From Ulvibacter litoralis (lineage in GTDB: Bacteria; Bacteroidota; Bacteroidia; Flavobacteriales; Flavobacteriaceae): DNA of 64,000 nt. Where the stretch lies: the NCBI RefSeq assembly GCF_900102055.1, contig NZ_FNBA01000004.1, forward strand, positions 124,001-188,000. Direction: 5' to 3'. A program made the translations under genes and the position numbers. Shown one piece after another: positions 17,946 to 26,936 of the stretch (positions within the stretch are counted from its first letter, which is position 1; the number at the start of each line of letters is the position of its first letter). Below the pieces are notes generated by a model. That model worked only from the letters and a program-made list of their open reading frames with translations. It had not been told where the DNA came from and searched no databases.

Positions 17946-18413
17946 ATGAAGTTACTCCTCCTCCTCCTTATTACTTTCTGCGGAAGCACCCTTTGTTTTT
18001 CGCAGCAGGATTTTTCCGAAGCTGAAGCAAAACAAATTATAGCAACTTTTTTTGAAGGATTCCATAAAGGAAATACCTTGCAAATGAGCACATTATTAAC
18101 GTCTCATGCAATGTTAGAAACGGCATTTACAAACAAAGAAGGAGTGGCTACTATTACAACAAAAAGCGCCTCCAGTTTGGTAACGGCTATTGCAAAACGC
18201 CCAACCGATCAACAGTGGGAAGAGCGTATTTTGGGATATACCATCGCCATAGATGGTAATTTAGCGCATGTTTGGACGCCTTATGAGTTTTGGGTAAATG
18301 GCACCTTTAGTCATTGTGGCGCCAATTCTTTTACAATAGTTAAGACCAATGCAGGATGGAAAATACATCACATTATAGACTCCCGCAGACAGGCAGGTTG
18401 CCAACAAGAATAG
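17946..18413 (+). CDS. Exported NTF2-like protein
   Basis: A 155-aa protein with a clear signal peptide (about residues 1-19, ending CFSQ) followed by an NTF2/SnoaL-like cone fold: 'AKQIIATFFEGFHKGNT', a central 'VWTPYEFWVNGTFSHCGANS' strand pair and the closing 'IVKTNAGWKIHHIIDSR'. Such proteins bind small ligands or act as isomerase-like enzymes, but no catalytic set can be assigned here. Convergent with the HExxH gene (3 nt between stops). Family assignment is good; function is unknown. Confidence 0.85.
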   Translation: MKLLLLLLITFCGSTLCFSQQDFSEAEAKQIIATFFEGFHKGNTLQMSTLLTSHAMLETAFTNKEGVATITTKSASSLVTAIAKRPTDQQWEERILGYTIAIDGNLAHVWTPYEFWVNGTFSHCGANSFTIVKTNAGWKIHHIIDSRRQAGCQQE

Positions 18414-18416
18414 TCG

Positions 18417-18941
18417 TTAGTTTCCCGAGTAGTTTTGCTGCGCGACAGTCGTATTCATTGAATTTTGATTTTTAAGGTAGGCTGGTGATTTTTCAAAAAG
18501 GATCTTAATTTGATTTTCCCAATCGTTAGCGATATCAAAATAGCTCGTATTAACCACAGACATGATAATACCACAGTCGTCACATACATGATGGTCGTAC
18601 TCTAAAAAATAGTGTCCAAATTCGTGAAAAGCTACTACTTTTAAAATTTCAGGGTCAAGCATGGCAATCCAATTGATGGCGATGTTTTCAACGTTTCTAT
18701 CTTCGTCTCTTTGTAGCATTCCTAAAGTAGAACCCTTTGAAGATGTTTGAAGTGTTTCTACCACAGCAATTTTTTTCAAGGCAAATAACTTATCGTTGTA
18801 TTCAATGTTATAGGTTTTACACAATTCAAAAAAGGCATCTAAATGCGGTTTTAGTCTGCCATCAATACTTACCTCTTGCGCAGAAGTTGTAAACGAAAAT
18901 GTTGTTGCTAAAATAAACAATACGATTAGGGGCTTTTTCAT
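18417..18941 (-). CDS. Exported putative zinc metallopeptidase
   Basis: A 174-aa protein with a signal peptide (residues 1-21, ending TSAQ) and a gluzincin/metzincin-style helix 'VAFHEFGHYFLEYDHHVCDD' (HExxH near residues 104-108). The following D-H-H and two Cys residues may give further zinc ligands. I do not recognise the family. It is small and has no propeptide. The HExxH motif and export signal support a secreted or periplasmic peptidase, but activity is not proven. Confidence 0.7.
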   Translation of the reverse strand: MKKPLIVLFILATTFSFTTSAQEVSIDGRLKPHLDAFFELCKTYNIEYNDKLFALKKIAVVETLQTSSKGSTLGMLQRDEDRNVENIAINWIAMLDPEILKVVAFHEFGHYFLEYDHHVCDDCGIIMSVVNTSYFDIANDWENQIKILFEKSPAYLKNQNSMNTTVAQQNYSGN

Positions 18942-19203
18942 AATGTAGGAATTAAATGAATATAGATTTTAGGGCCAAAGTATTCTTTAGTTGAACACTT
19001 TAACGATAAATAAACACATTTAATCGATTAAAATTGCATTACAAATGTTAAAATGTGAAATATTAAGTATTTTCCTACATACAAATTTGAAAAATGGAAA
19101 CTATTGTAATAGAGTTAGATAGCTAACGTAAATGTGAAAGCTATATTTTAGTCTTTTCCGAAGAAAAATAAAAAAGAAGAGTAATGATTTTATTATGAAT
19201 GAT

Positions 19204-20628
19204 TTAGCAGTCGCTCATGTTTACTTTCACAGCCAAACCGCCTTCGCTAGTCTCTTTGTATTTCGTATTCATGTCTTTTGCTGTTTCCCACATGGTTTCA
19301 ATCACTTTGTCAAATGGAACCTTCGCATTGGCAGGATCACCATCTAATGCCATTTCGCACGCATTAATTGCTTTAATAGCGCCCATCGCATTGCGTTCTA
19401 TACACGGTATTTGTACCAATCCGCCAATAGGGTCACAGGTAAGTCCTAAGTGATGCTCCATCGCGATTTCGCTAGCCATGAGTACTTGTTCTGGAGTTCC
19501 TCCCATAAGTTCGGTAAGCGCTCCTGCTGCCATTGCGGATGAAACGCCAATTTCTGCCTGACAGCCCCCCATAGCAGCCGAAATGGTAGCTCCTTTTTTA
19601 AACAAGCTTCCAATTTCTCCACTGACTAATAAGAATTTACGAATATCTTCAAAATTAGCATCGTGGTTTTCAATCACCATATAGTACATCATTACGGCTG
19701 GAATCACACCTGCACTTCCATTAGTAGGTGCTGTTACCACACGTCCTAAAGAGGCATTTACTTCGTTTACGGCCAAAGCGAAACAAGAAACCCATTTTAG
19801 GATTTGTCTAAATTTCACTTCTGTATTTCGAATGGTCGCAATCCATTCTTCGGCATTGGAATAGGAGGTACTGGTAAGTAGTGTTTTATTTGTTTCGTAA
19901 GCGCGGCGTTTTACATTTAATCCGCCAGGAAGCGTACCTTCAGTATGACAGCCTACGTACATAGAATCTAACATAACATCCCAAATAGCCTTTAGTTTGT
20001 CGTTAATTTCTTTTTCTGAACAAATTGATTTTTCGTTTTCGAGAACAATTTCACTAATCGATTTGCCTTCCGCTTTGCAATAAGCGAGTAATTCGGTTCC
20101 TTTTTCAATAGGAAACGGAAAATGAGAAAACAGTTCCACTTTTTTCTTGGCGCGTTTTCGTTCTTCTTTCACAACAAAGCCTCCTCCAATCGAATAATAG
20201 GTAGAAAATGTTTTTTTTCCGTTAGTTAGTGTTGCTCGAAACGTAATTCCGTTTGGATGAAAATCTAAAAATTTTCGGTTGAATTTTATATGTTCCTTCG
20301 GAATAAAAGGTACTGCTAACTCGCTGTTGAGTTGTAGTTTGTGTTCCGTAGTAATTTTAGTAATGGTTTCGTCGATCTTTTCTATTGGAAAGGTTACAGG
20401 GTCAAAGCCACATAATCCTAAAAGTACCGCAATATCGGTTGCATGTCCTTTTCCTGTTAAAGATAATGATCCGTATAAATCTACAGTGATAGAAGCGACA
20501 TTATCAAAAGTTCCTTTCTTTTTTAATTCATCAATCCATCGTCCTGCCGCGCGCCAAGGTCCTAAAGTGTGTGAACTTGAAGGTCCTACACCAATTTTAA
20601 GCATGTCGAAAACACTAATACTTTCCAT
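19204..20628 (-). CDS. sdaA: L-serine ammonia-lyase, iron-sulfur type
   Basis: Deaminates L-serine to pyruvate. Single-chain 474-aa enzyme: the beta domain comes first ('[20 protein letters not shown]', residues 4-23), then the alpha domain (about 190-460) with '[17 protein letters not shown]', '[20 protein letters not shown]' and '[20 protein letters not shown]'. These contain the conserved Cys ligands of the 4Fe-4S cluster. Length and order match the one-polypeptide bacterial form. It is cytoplasmic and oxygen-sensitive by family. The next gene, an amino-acid permease on the same strand, is a plausible functional neighbour. Confidence 0.96.
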   Translation of the reverse strand: MESISVFDMLKIGVGPSSSHTLGPWRAAGRWIDELKKKGTFDNVASITVDLYGSLSLTGKGHATDIAVLLGLCGFDPVTFPIEKIDETITKITTEHKLQLNSELAVPFIPKEHIKFNRKFLDFHPNGITFRATLTNGKKTFSTYYSIGGGFVVKEERKRAKKKVELFSHFPFPIEKGTELLAYCKAEGKSISEIVLENEKSICSEKEINDKLKAIWDVMLDSMYVGCHTEGTLPGGLNVKRRAYETNKTLLTSTSYSNAEEWIATIRNTEVKFRQILKWVSCFALAVNEVNASLGRVVTAPTNGSAGVIPAVMMYYMVIENHDANFEDIRKFLLVSGEIGSLFKKGATISAAMGGCQAEIGVSSAMAAGALTELMGGTPEQVLMASEIAMEHHLGLTCDPIGGLVQIPCIERNAMGAIKAINACEMALDGDPANAKVPFDKVIETMWETAKDMNTKYKETSEGGLAVKVNMSDC

Positions 20629-20757
20629 AGTTTTAAATCTAAATCAAACCTAAGAAATTTAAACGTATCTATTTAGGAGAAACTTAAAAATTACACCTAA
20701 AATTTATAGATTTTTTAAAATTGAAGGGGTTGTAACGGGACTAATTATGGTATTCTT

Positions 20758-22047
20758 TTATTTGGTCGAAGTTCTGCGTTCACTTTGTTTGTATAGAAAC
20801 TCTAATAGAAAGCAAAAAACAATGATTCCTACAGCTATAAACACATCAGACTTACTTTCTGAAAAATGTTGAACGAGCAGCGCAACGAGTGCCACAAGAC
20901 AAAATATAAAACCTATAAAAGGAATACTTTTTCTTCCGTTTATTTCTTTTGAAAGTTTAAACCCTGTGTAGTTTACAATAGCAAAAATTAATAAAAAACC
21001 AGTACTTCCTGCTGTGGAGATACTTTCTAATTTTAAGTTATTTACCAAAATCAGTGTCGTAATAGCAGTAATTAATAATCCAATGGGCTGATTCCATAGT
21101 GAGCGTGTAAACTCTTTAGGTAATTCATCGTCTTCAGCAATTTCATAATTTACTTTACTGCCTCCATACAGAGAAGCATTGATGGCTGAAAAGGTAGAGA
21201 TTAGAGCTGCGATGGTAATCACGGTAAATCCAACTTTTCCCAGCATGGGTTTTGCAGCTTCGGCCAACACATAATCTTGGGCAGTTGCTATTTGCGCAAA
21301 ATCTAAAGAACCAACAGTGATGGCTGCTATAATAACGTATAAAAAGATGACAAAAATTACCGACCCATAATAAGCCCTCGGAATATTCTTCTTGGGGTTT
21401 ATAATATCCGGCGCCGCGTTTGCAATGAGCTCAAAACCTTCATACGCCACAAAAATCACCATTCCAGCGGTAAGAAGCTTAAACGGAGCTTCCCAATGGG
21501 TTGGCGATAGCTGGGTGACATGTGGATTTCCTATAAGTCCGTAGGCTCCAAAGCCTACAAAAGTTAATAAAATAACTAATTTGATAATTACGGCATAGGC
21601 TTCAATTTTTCCAACCACCGCAATACTGTAATAATTAATAACTGAGGCTAGAACAATTATAGCCGATGCGTAGATGTGTGAATCTATCGTAGCATCACTT
21701 GTAATTTGGTATAAGTTGGGAGCGTACGAGCCAAATGCCGAAGCATATAAGGCCAGCATTATAATGTAACTAATCCAAAGTAAATTATTAATACCTCCAC
21801 TAAATACGCCAATGCCAAACCCTTGATTTATAAATTTCACAGTACCGCCTCTGTCTGGATAACGAAGCGATAATTTTACATAACTATAGGAAGTGATAAG
21901 CGCTATAAGTCCGGCGATTAAAAAAGAAATAGGTGTTCCTCCCTTTGCCAAGGCAACGGCCAACCCTAATACTGCAAAGATTCCGCCGCCAACCATTCCT
22001 CCAATACCAATGGATATCGCTTCTTTTAAACCTATTTTTTTATCCAT
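20758..22047 (-). CDS. APC-family amino-acid permease
   Basis: A 429-aa inner-membrane transporter with about 12 helices. The N-terminal 'AISIGIGGMVGGGIFAVLGL' (residues 10-29) is the substrate-contacting TM1 glycine motif of the APC superfamily. 'VAYEGFELIANAAPDI' (about 205-220) is the TM6 unwound segment. Substrate is not readable from sequence; amino acids or related amines are likely. It lies downstream, on the minus strand, of the divergent umuD promoter region. Confidence 0.9.
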   Translation of the reverse strand: MDKKIGLKEAISIGIGGMVGGGIFAVLGLAVALAKGGTPISFLIAGLIALITSYSYVKLSLRYPDRGGTVKFINQGFGIGVFSGGINNLLWISYIIMLALYASAFGSYAPNLYQITSDATIDSHIYASAIIVLASVINYYSIAVVGKIEAYAVIIKLVILLTFVGFGAYGLIGNPHVTQLSPTHWEAPFKLLTAGMVIFVAYEGFELIANAAPDIINPKKNIPRAYYGSVIFVIFLYVIIAAITVGSLDFAQIATAQDYVLAEAAKPMLGKVGFTVITIAALISTFSAINASLYGGSKVNYEIAEDDELPKEFTRSLWNQPIGLLITAITTLILVNNLKLESISTAGSTGFLLIFAIVNYTGFKLSKEINGRKSIPFIGFIFCLVALVALLVQHFSESKSDVFIAVGIIVFCFLLEFLYKQSERRTSTK

Positions 22048-22160
22048 GGTGTTTTTTTAGGGAACGATTGAAAATACAATATGATAGTCTTGTACTTTAG
22101 GGAGTCAAATTTATTCATTTCTACGGAACAAAACTATTTTCTGAATGTTCATATCTTTTA

Positions 22161-22200
22161 TTGGAATAATTCCAATTTTTAGGAATAATTCCTACTTTTG
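22161..22200 (+). promoter_or_regulatory. umuDC promoter with two palindromic operators
   Basis: Two palindromes with a shared core GGAATAATTCC occur at 22161-22175 (7-nt arms, one central base) and 22181-22193 (6-nt arms). Their cores start 19 nt apart, just under two helical turns. The second touches the -7 box TACTTTTG at 22193-22200, only 4 nt before the umuD ATG. This is what a repressor-controlled damage-inducible promoter would look like. The regulator is unknown, and I do not know this sequence as an established LexA box. Confidence 0.6.
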
Positions 22201-22204
22201 AAAC

Positions 22205-22573
22205 ATGGAAATAACTACTTCAGGAAAGCTTCAGAAAAGCAAAGATCGCCACGCACCAGAAGTCTCAAAACAAACGGGATTTCCAAGTGCGGCTACGCAC
22301 TATTTAGAAGCACCTATCGATTTGCATAAGGAGTTGATACAGAATCAAGATGCTACTTTTTTTATTCGCGTAGATGGAAATGGGTATGCAAACATGCAGA
22401 TTAAACATAAGGATGTTTTAATTATCGATCGGTCGTTGCAACCCAAAGTTGGGAGTTTAATTTTAACGGTTTCTGATGGTGAATTTACAGTACAGCGAAT
22501 GCCAAAAACGGCGAAAGAAGATTCCTTTACACTTTGGGGTGTTATTACATATATAATTCATTACGCGCTATGA
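22205..22573 (+). CDS. umuD: UmuD-like S24 protein without catalytic Ser/Lys
   Basis: A 122-aa UmuD/LexA-like partner of the Y-family polymerase encoded next. The fold pattern is present: cleavage-site region '[19 protein letters not shown]' (residues 21-39), '[12 protein letters not shown]' and '[12 protein letters not shown]', ending 'GEFTVQRM'. In active UmuD the second block reads GDSM with the nucleophile Ser, and the last reads TVKR with the general-base Lys. Here these are GNGY and TVQR, so both catalytic residues are absent. Self-cleavage is therefore not expected. It overlaps umuC by 4 nt (ATGA). Confidence 0.88.
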   Translation: MEITTSGKLQKSKDRHAPEVSKQTGFPSAATHYLEAPIDLHKELIQNQDATFFIRVDGNGYANMQIKHKDVLIIDRSLQPKVGSLILTVSDGEFTVQRMPKTAKEDSFTLWGVITYIIHYAL

Positions 22574-23841
22574 TTGCCATGGTAGATTGCAATAGCTTTT
22601 ACGCGTCGTGTGAACAAGTATTTCGTCCCGATTTGTGGGGAAAGCCCGTAGTTGTGCTGAGTAATAACGACGGTTGTGTTATTGCTGCAAACAAGGAAGC
22701 AAAGGAGTTGGCACATATCCCGATGTTCGAGCCTGTTTTTAAAATTAAAGACTTATTGATTAAAAATAAAGTGTCTTTTTTCTCTTCTAATTACACCTTG
22801 TATGGAGAGATGTCGCAGCGCGTAATGAATATTCTCACCACTTTTTCGCCACAAGTTGAAGTGTATAGCATTGATGAGGCGTTTGTGGATCTCTTCGGAA
22901 TGAAATACGTCTCGTTGACAGGTTACGGTCACCAAATGAAGGATGCAATTTACAAGAATACTGGTTTGCCTGTCGGCGTCGGAATTGCACCTACGAAGGT
23001 ATTAGCGAAATTGGCGAACAGAATTTCTAAGAAGGTAGCGAGTAATAATCATGTGTTTGTAATAGACACCGAACAGAAAAGGGTTGAAGCTTTGCAATGG
23101 GCAAAAATTGGCGATGTTTGGGGCATTGGACGCAAACATGCAAAACGTTTGCAAACTATAGGAGTACATACGGCGTATGATTTCACAAATCTTCCGTTGG
23201 CATGGGTACGAAAAGAGATGACTGTAGTGGGAGAGCGGATGTGGCGCGAAATGAACGGGGAATCGTGTTTGGAGTTTACAACGCTTCCGAAGCCAAAAAA
23301 AGGGATAGGGACCGCAAAATCGTTTGGACAAAAGTTAGAAGATATTGGTCGTATTGAAGAGGCTTGTGCTTACTATATTAGTGAGGTAAGTGAAGTGTTA
23401 CGGGCGCAAAAAAGCTGTGCAACCTACGTACAGGTTTTTTTACATACCAATTACCACAGCAATATTGACAAACAGTATTCAAATAGTGTCACAGTGACAT
23501 TAGAAGTACCTACCAACAATACGTTTATGTTAATTTCAGAAGCACGTAAAGCCTTGCGACATATTTATAAACCTGGCTATCGGTATAAAAAAGTAGGGGT
23601 GAATTTAAGCGGTATTATTCCGCAGGAATACGTACAAGGAAATTTGTTTCATCAACCATCAAAGTTGGGTAAAAAAGAACTAATCGCAGTATTTGATACC
23701 CTCAACAATAAATACGGAAAGTCTACAGTAGCCTCTGCCATGATAGGAACTCGCATGAACGAATGGGAACTTATTAAAAAGGAACGAAGTCCTCGATATA
23801 CAACACAATGGGGAGAACTACTGGTTGTAAAGACAAATTAA
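22570..23841 (+). CDS. umuC: Y-family DNA polymerase V catalytic subunit
   Basis: Error-prone translesion polymerase. Starting at the ATG of the ATGA overlap gives 423 aa, the usual size; a longer upstream extension to 22534 would run through umuD. Motifs are '[15 protein letters not shown]' (first catalytic Asp), '[10 protein letters not shown]' (Asp-Glu pair), '[15 protein letters not shown]' and the helix-hairpin-helix '[16 protein letters not shown]'. The C-terminal '[13 protein letters not shown]' is typical of the UmuC tail. Catalytic residues are intact, unlike in UmuD. Confidence 0.96.
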   Translation: MIAMVDCNSFYASCEQVFRPDLWGKPVVVLSNNDGCVIAANKEAKELAHIPMFEPVFKIKDLLIKNKVSFFSSNYTLYGEMSQRVMNILTTFSPQVEVYSIDEAFVDLFGMKYVSLTGYGHQMKDAIYKNTGLPVGVGIAPTKVLAKLANRISKKVASNNHVFVIDTEQKRVEALQWAKIGDVWGIGRKHAKRLQTIGVHTAYDFTNLPLAWVRKEMTVVGERMWREMNGESCLEFTTLPKPKKGIGTAKSFGQKLEDIGRIEEACAYYISEVSEVLRAQKSCATYVQVFLHTNYHSNIDKQYSNSVTVTLEVPTNNTFMLISEARKALRHIYKPGYRYKKVGVNLSGIIPQEYVQGNLFHQPSKLGKKELIAVFDTLNNKYGKSTVASAMIGTRMNEWELIKKERSPRYTTQWGELLVVKTN

Positions 23842-23868
23842 TAGAGATGATAAAAATAGTTGATTCTT

Positions 23869-23908
23869 CATTTTGTTAAACTTTTTATAAAAAAGATTAA
23901 ACAAAATG
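23869..23908. repeat. Inverted repeat between umuC and the DUF4397 gene
   Basis: Outer arms CATTTTGTT (23869-23877) and AACAAAATG (23900-23908) enclose a second complementary pair, CTTTTT and AAAAAG. It could be a weak terminator for umuC, but no T-run follows, so its role is open. Confidence 0.35.
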
Positions 23909-23955
23909 AATTTGTAATTATCTTGTTCCCTGAACATTAACAAAAAACTGTTATT

Positions 23956-24957
23956 ATGAAAAAATTACTCTTTATTTTTATTGTCTTTTTTACGACTACT
24001 GTTGCTTTTTCGCAAACTGCCCGAGTGCAGGTAATTCATAATTCTGCCGATGCTTTGGCTTCAGAGGTAGATGTGTATGTAAATTCAGATTTAGCAATAG
24101 ATGATTTTGCGTTTAGAACCGCAACACCTTTTATCGACTTACCTGCAGGAGTATCGATAGATCTATCTATAGCACCTTCTAGCAGTACTGATGTTGGGGA
24201 TGCTGTATTAACTGTGCCGGTAACTTTAGCCGAGAATGAAACTTATGTTGTGGTTGCAGATGGAATTATAAGTCCGACAGGCTACAATCCATCGCCTGCT
24301 GCAAGTCTTCAAGTATATGCTATGGGGAGAGAAATGGCTTCCAATGGATCAAACACAGATGTATTAGTACACCACGGTGCTACCGATGCACCTACGGTAG
24401 ATGTAGTAGAATCGGGAGTTGGAGCTGGTGTCATAGTTGATGATATTTCATACAGTGAATTTCAAGGATATTTAGAATTACCAACGGCAGATTATGTATT
24501 GCAAATACAAGATGCATCAGGAACAGTAGGTGTTGCTGCTTACGGAGCTCCTTTAAGCACTTTAGCATTAGAAGGTCAGGCACTCGTAGTGTTGGCTTCT
24601 GGGTTTTTAGATCCTTCTCAAAACTCGAATGGACCTGAATTTGGGCTGTGGGTTGCATTAGCTTCTGGTGGCGCATTAATTCCTCTTCCTCCCGCAACGT
24701 TGGGAGTAGAAGATCAAACACTTTCACAATTAAGTGTGTATCCAAATCCGACAGCAGATAGATTGACACTTTTTGGAGAAATAGAAGGTGATTATAGTGT
24801 ATCGATTATTGATGTGAACGGACGTGTATTGTTAGAAAATAAAATTTCAGATGCGAACCGTAAAATCCGTACATCAAATTTAGACTCAGGGATTTATTTG
24901 TTGACGATTACTAGCGATGCGAATGCGTCTAAAACAATTCGTTTTGTAAAGCAATAG
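23956..24957 (+). CDS. Secreted DUF4397 protein with type IX sorting domain
   Basis: A 333-aa exported protein: signal peptide (1-20, ending AFSQ), then two DUF4397 units. The first has 'RVQVIHNSADALASEVDVYV' at 23-42; the second has 'VLVHHGATDAPTVDVVESG' near 135-153. The C-terminal Por sorting domain (about 255-333) has 'LSVYPNPTADRLTL' and 'SGIYLLTITSD'. The protein should cross the outer membrane through the type IX system and be surface-bound or released. Function of DUF4397 is unknown. A strong terminator follows. Confidence 0.9.
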   Translation: MKKLLFIFIVFFTTTVAFSQTARVQVIHNSADALASEVDVYVNSDLAIDDFAFRTATPFIDLPAGVSIDLSIAPSSSTDVGDAVLTVPVTLAENETYVVVADGIISPTGYNPSPAASLQVYAMGREMASNGSNTDVLVHHGATDAPTVDVVESGVGAGVIVDDISYSEFQGYLELPTADYVLQIQDASGTVGVAAYGAPLSTLALEGQALVVLASGFLDPSQNSNGPEFGLWVALASGGALIPLPPATLGVEDQTLSQLSVYPNPTADRLTLFGEIEGDYSVSIIDVNGRVLLENKISDANRKIRTSNLDSGIYLLTITSDANASKTIRFVKQ

Positions 24958-24980
24958 TGTAAAAGAATTAGAATAGTTAA

Positions 24981-25009
24981 AAAACACCCGAATGTTCGGG
25001 TGTTTTTTT
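24981..25009 (+). terminator. Rho-independent terminator
   Basis: A near-perfect hairpin (arms AAAACACCCGAA and TTCGGGTGTTTT, 2-nt loop) followed by more T residues, 23 nt after the stop of the DUF4397 gene. The A-run on the other side could let it work in both directions. Confidence 0.92.
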
Positions 25010-25137
25010 GTTTTAAGAATATAGCTTTTGGAAAATACATACCTTATATCAAAAATTGTTAGAAGAGGTAAAAGGAGTTTTTATTGAAAACGCATAAATC
25101 GTAAAATTTTGATTATATTTAATAAATACTTTGTAGC

Positions 25138-26004
25138 ATGAAAAAATATATATTTTTAGCTGTAGTACTTTCCAATTTTTTATTGTTTGGACAGCAATAC
25201 CAAATCGAATTACGATTGGTAGATGCAACTGTAGGGTACCCTATTGGAAACCCAATTCCTGGATATACTCCTGAATCTAATGACAGTGGACTTAATGATA
25301 TATTCGCGGCTTTTGATGCGTCGGTTTATTACCCAGGGTATAGTTACATTCCGGAATGGTATGACCGTACTCATTTTATACTTTGCGATGGCTGTGATAT
25401 TAATGCGTTTGAACAAGCGCTTATGAATTACTCATCGGTTATAGAAAATACCATTCAATGTGCGCCACATACAATGAATGCTTTGTATGTTAAATTGATA
25501 ACATTAGACAATGGTACAAATACAGGGACAACAACTTCATCAGGAGCAGTAATTACAGACAATGATGATTTAAATATCATTTTTGAAGATTTTGATGTTT
25601 TATATTTTGAACCTGCTTTTCCTTCTGGAGGGACTCAATTTGAAAGAACGTATATTGCAGCCTGCGATTGTAATGCAAGTGAATTGAAACCATTATTAGA
25701 GTTAGAAACTGAAACCATTGAGTTGGTAGAAGGTCCTTTAGGATATGCTATTCTTGCCAATGAAGAATTTGAAGCATTAGATTTTCAGTTTTATCCCAAT
25801 CCGGTAGAGGATAAGCTTATTATAAATAGCACAGAAGATATCACATCTTTTGAAGTACTTAACTTATTGGGAAGAACGTTATTCAAAGTTTCTACGGAAG
25901 AAAAACTAAACGCAATGATTTCTTCTTTAAGTTCTGGACCTTATTTTTTAAAAGTAACAGCAAACAGAGGTGTTTCTGAAACTTTTAAATTATTAAAAAA
26001 GTAA
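25138..26004 (+). CDS. Type IX-secreted protein with internal duplication
   Basis: A 288-aa exported protein: signal peptide (1-18, ending LFGQ) and C-terminal Por domain (about 210-288; 'FQFYPNPVEDKLIINS', 'SGPYFLKVTANRG'). The central part contains two related units of about 90 aa. The first has 'LNDIFAAFDASVYYPGYS' then 'RTHFILCDGCDINAFEQAL'; the second has 'LNIIFEDFDVLYFEPAFP' then 'RTYIAACDCNASELKPLL'. Each carries a CD-C pair. I do not recognise the domain. Confidence 0.85.
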   Translation: MKKYIFLAVVLSNFLLFGQQYQIELRLVDATVGYPIGNPIPGYTPESNDSGLNDIFAAFDASVYYPGYSYIPEWYDRTHFILCDGCDINAFEQALMNYSSVIENTIQCAPHTMNALYVKLITLDNGTNTGTTTSSGAVITDNDDLNIIFEDFDVLYFEPAFPSGGTQFERTYIAACDCNASELKPLLELETETIELVEGPLGYAILANEEFEALDFQFYPNPVEDKLIINSTEDITSFEVLNLLGRTLFKVSTEEKLNAMISSLSSGPYFLKVTANRGVSETFKLLKK

Positions 26005-26085
26005 ACACTTCTATTCAATTATTATTATTTTAAGTAAGAAGTCTGTAAGCAAGCAGTAGAAAGAATTTTTAAAGAAAACACTGTC

Positions 26086-26115
26086 TTGTTTTGTTTCTGA
26101 AAAATAGTAGTTTTG
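26086..26115 (+). promoter_or_regulatory. -33/-7 promoter of the P-loop kinase gene
   Basis: TTG at 26086-26088, a 19-nt spacer, then TAGTTTTG at 26108-26115, a full Bacteroidota consensus. It ends 5 nt before the ATG at 26121, which rules out the longer reading frame from 26091 and suggests a leaderless or nearly leaderless mRNA. Confidence 0.7.
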
Positions 26116-26120
26116 CAACA

Positions 26121-26609
26121 ATGATACACTTAATAGTAGGAAATACAGGGGCTGGTAAAACAACTTATGCAAGGGAGTTGAAGAAAAAAACGAATGGAAT
26201 TATCTTCTCTATTGATGCTTGGAATAATACGTTATTTCTTCCCGACAAGAAAGAAACGGATGGCTTAGATTGGTTTTTAGAGCGTATTGAGCGTGCTGAA
26301 ACACTTATGCAGCAGCTAATACTGCAATTGCACGAATCGAGGGTAGATGCAATATTGGATTTAGGACTGTCAAAAATTAACCATCGTGAAAAATTTAGAC
26401 AGTTTGCAATTGCGCATGACATTGAGTGTAAGCTTCATTTTTTAGATATTCCGAAGGAGGTTCGGAAGGAGCGTGTTTTGCAACGAAATACTGAAAAAGG
26501 AGACACGTTTGAATTTGAAGTAACCGAAGAAAATTTTGAATTCATGGAAACTTGGTTTGAACGCCCTACCGATGATGAGTTGTTGGAAAGTGTTTGGATC
26601 AATCATTAA
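26121..26609 (+). CDS. Zeta-toxin-like/AAA P-loop kinase
   Basis: A 162-aa single-domain P-loop protein. The Walker A motif 'VGNTGAGKTTYARELKK' is at residues 6-22 and 'IFSIDAWNN' (33-41) gives the catalytic Asp region of small nucleotide-type kinases. 'LDLGLSKINHREKFRQF' is the Walker B-like strand and 'ERVLQRNTEKG' the lid arginines. This is the AAA_33/zeta-like fold used by small-molecule kinases. The substrate is unknown. No antitoxin-like gene is adjacent, so I do not call it a toxin. Start chosen by the promoter box just upstream. Confidence 0.85.
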   Translation: MIHLIVGNTGAGKTTYARELKKKTNGIIFSIDAWNNTLFLPDKKETDGLDWFLERIERAETLMQQLILQLHESRVDAILDLGLSKINHREKFRQFAIAHDIECKLHFLDIPKEVRKERVLQRNTEKGDTFEFEVTEENFEFMETWFERPTDDELLESVWINH

Positions 26610-26936
26610 GTTGTAAGAAGTAAGTAAATAGAGGTGTGTCTTGATACCTTTACTTTAAAAAAGAAATATAACATCAGCGAGAGGGATAGAACGGTTTGTT
26701 TGAGCCTCCCTCTGCCGCAGGCAAGCTCTCCTAGTTTTTCTTCGGGAAGCGAGTAATGAAAGTCCGACCCTCCTGAAGCTTCGGGATAGAACCTACCCAC
26801 GTCATTAGTATCTTTATATCGTTCGACTACAGTTACTAACATTCTGCCATCATGTCAGATATGTTCTAGTGGCATAATCCTTGTCATATACACATCGTAA
26901 ATAAAAAATAAATTAGTAAATTATAACTATAACATT
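26610..26936. other. Gene-free leader region of dnaK with GC-richer structured segment
   Basis: 327 nt without a credible gene. Positions about 26675-26805 are richer in G+C than their surroundings and hold several short palindromes. Examples are TGCCGCAGGCA around 26713, and GAAGCTTC flanked by complementary triplets around 26775. The string GGATAGAAC appears twice (about 26684 and 26785). This looks like an interspersed structured repeat or a structured leader. No -33/-7 pair for dnaK stood out. Confidence 0.4.

Noticed and set aside
26121-26609. Zeta toxin of a toxin-antitoxin pair
   Set aside because: No epsilon-like antitoxin or any small partner gene is adjacent; the motifs fit a general small P-loop kinase equally well.
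26606-26842. 78-codon minus-strand reading frame upstream of dnaK
   Set aside because: It runs through the palindrome-rich leader, has no protein-like composition or promoter, and overlaps the end of the kinase gene.
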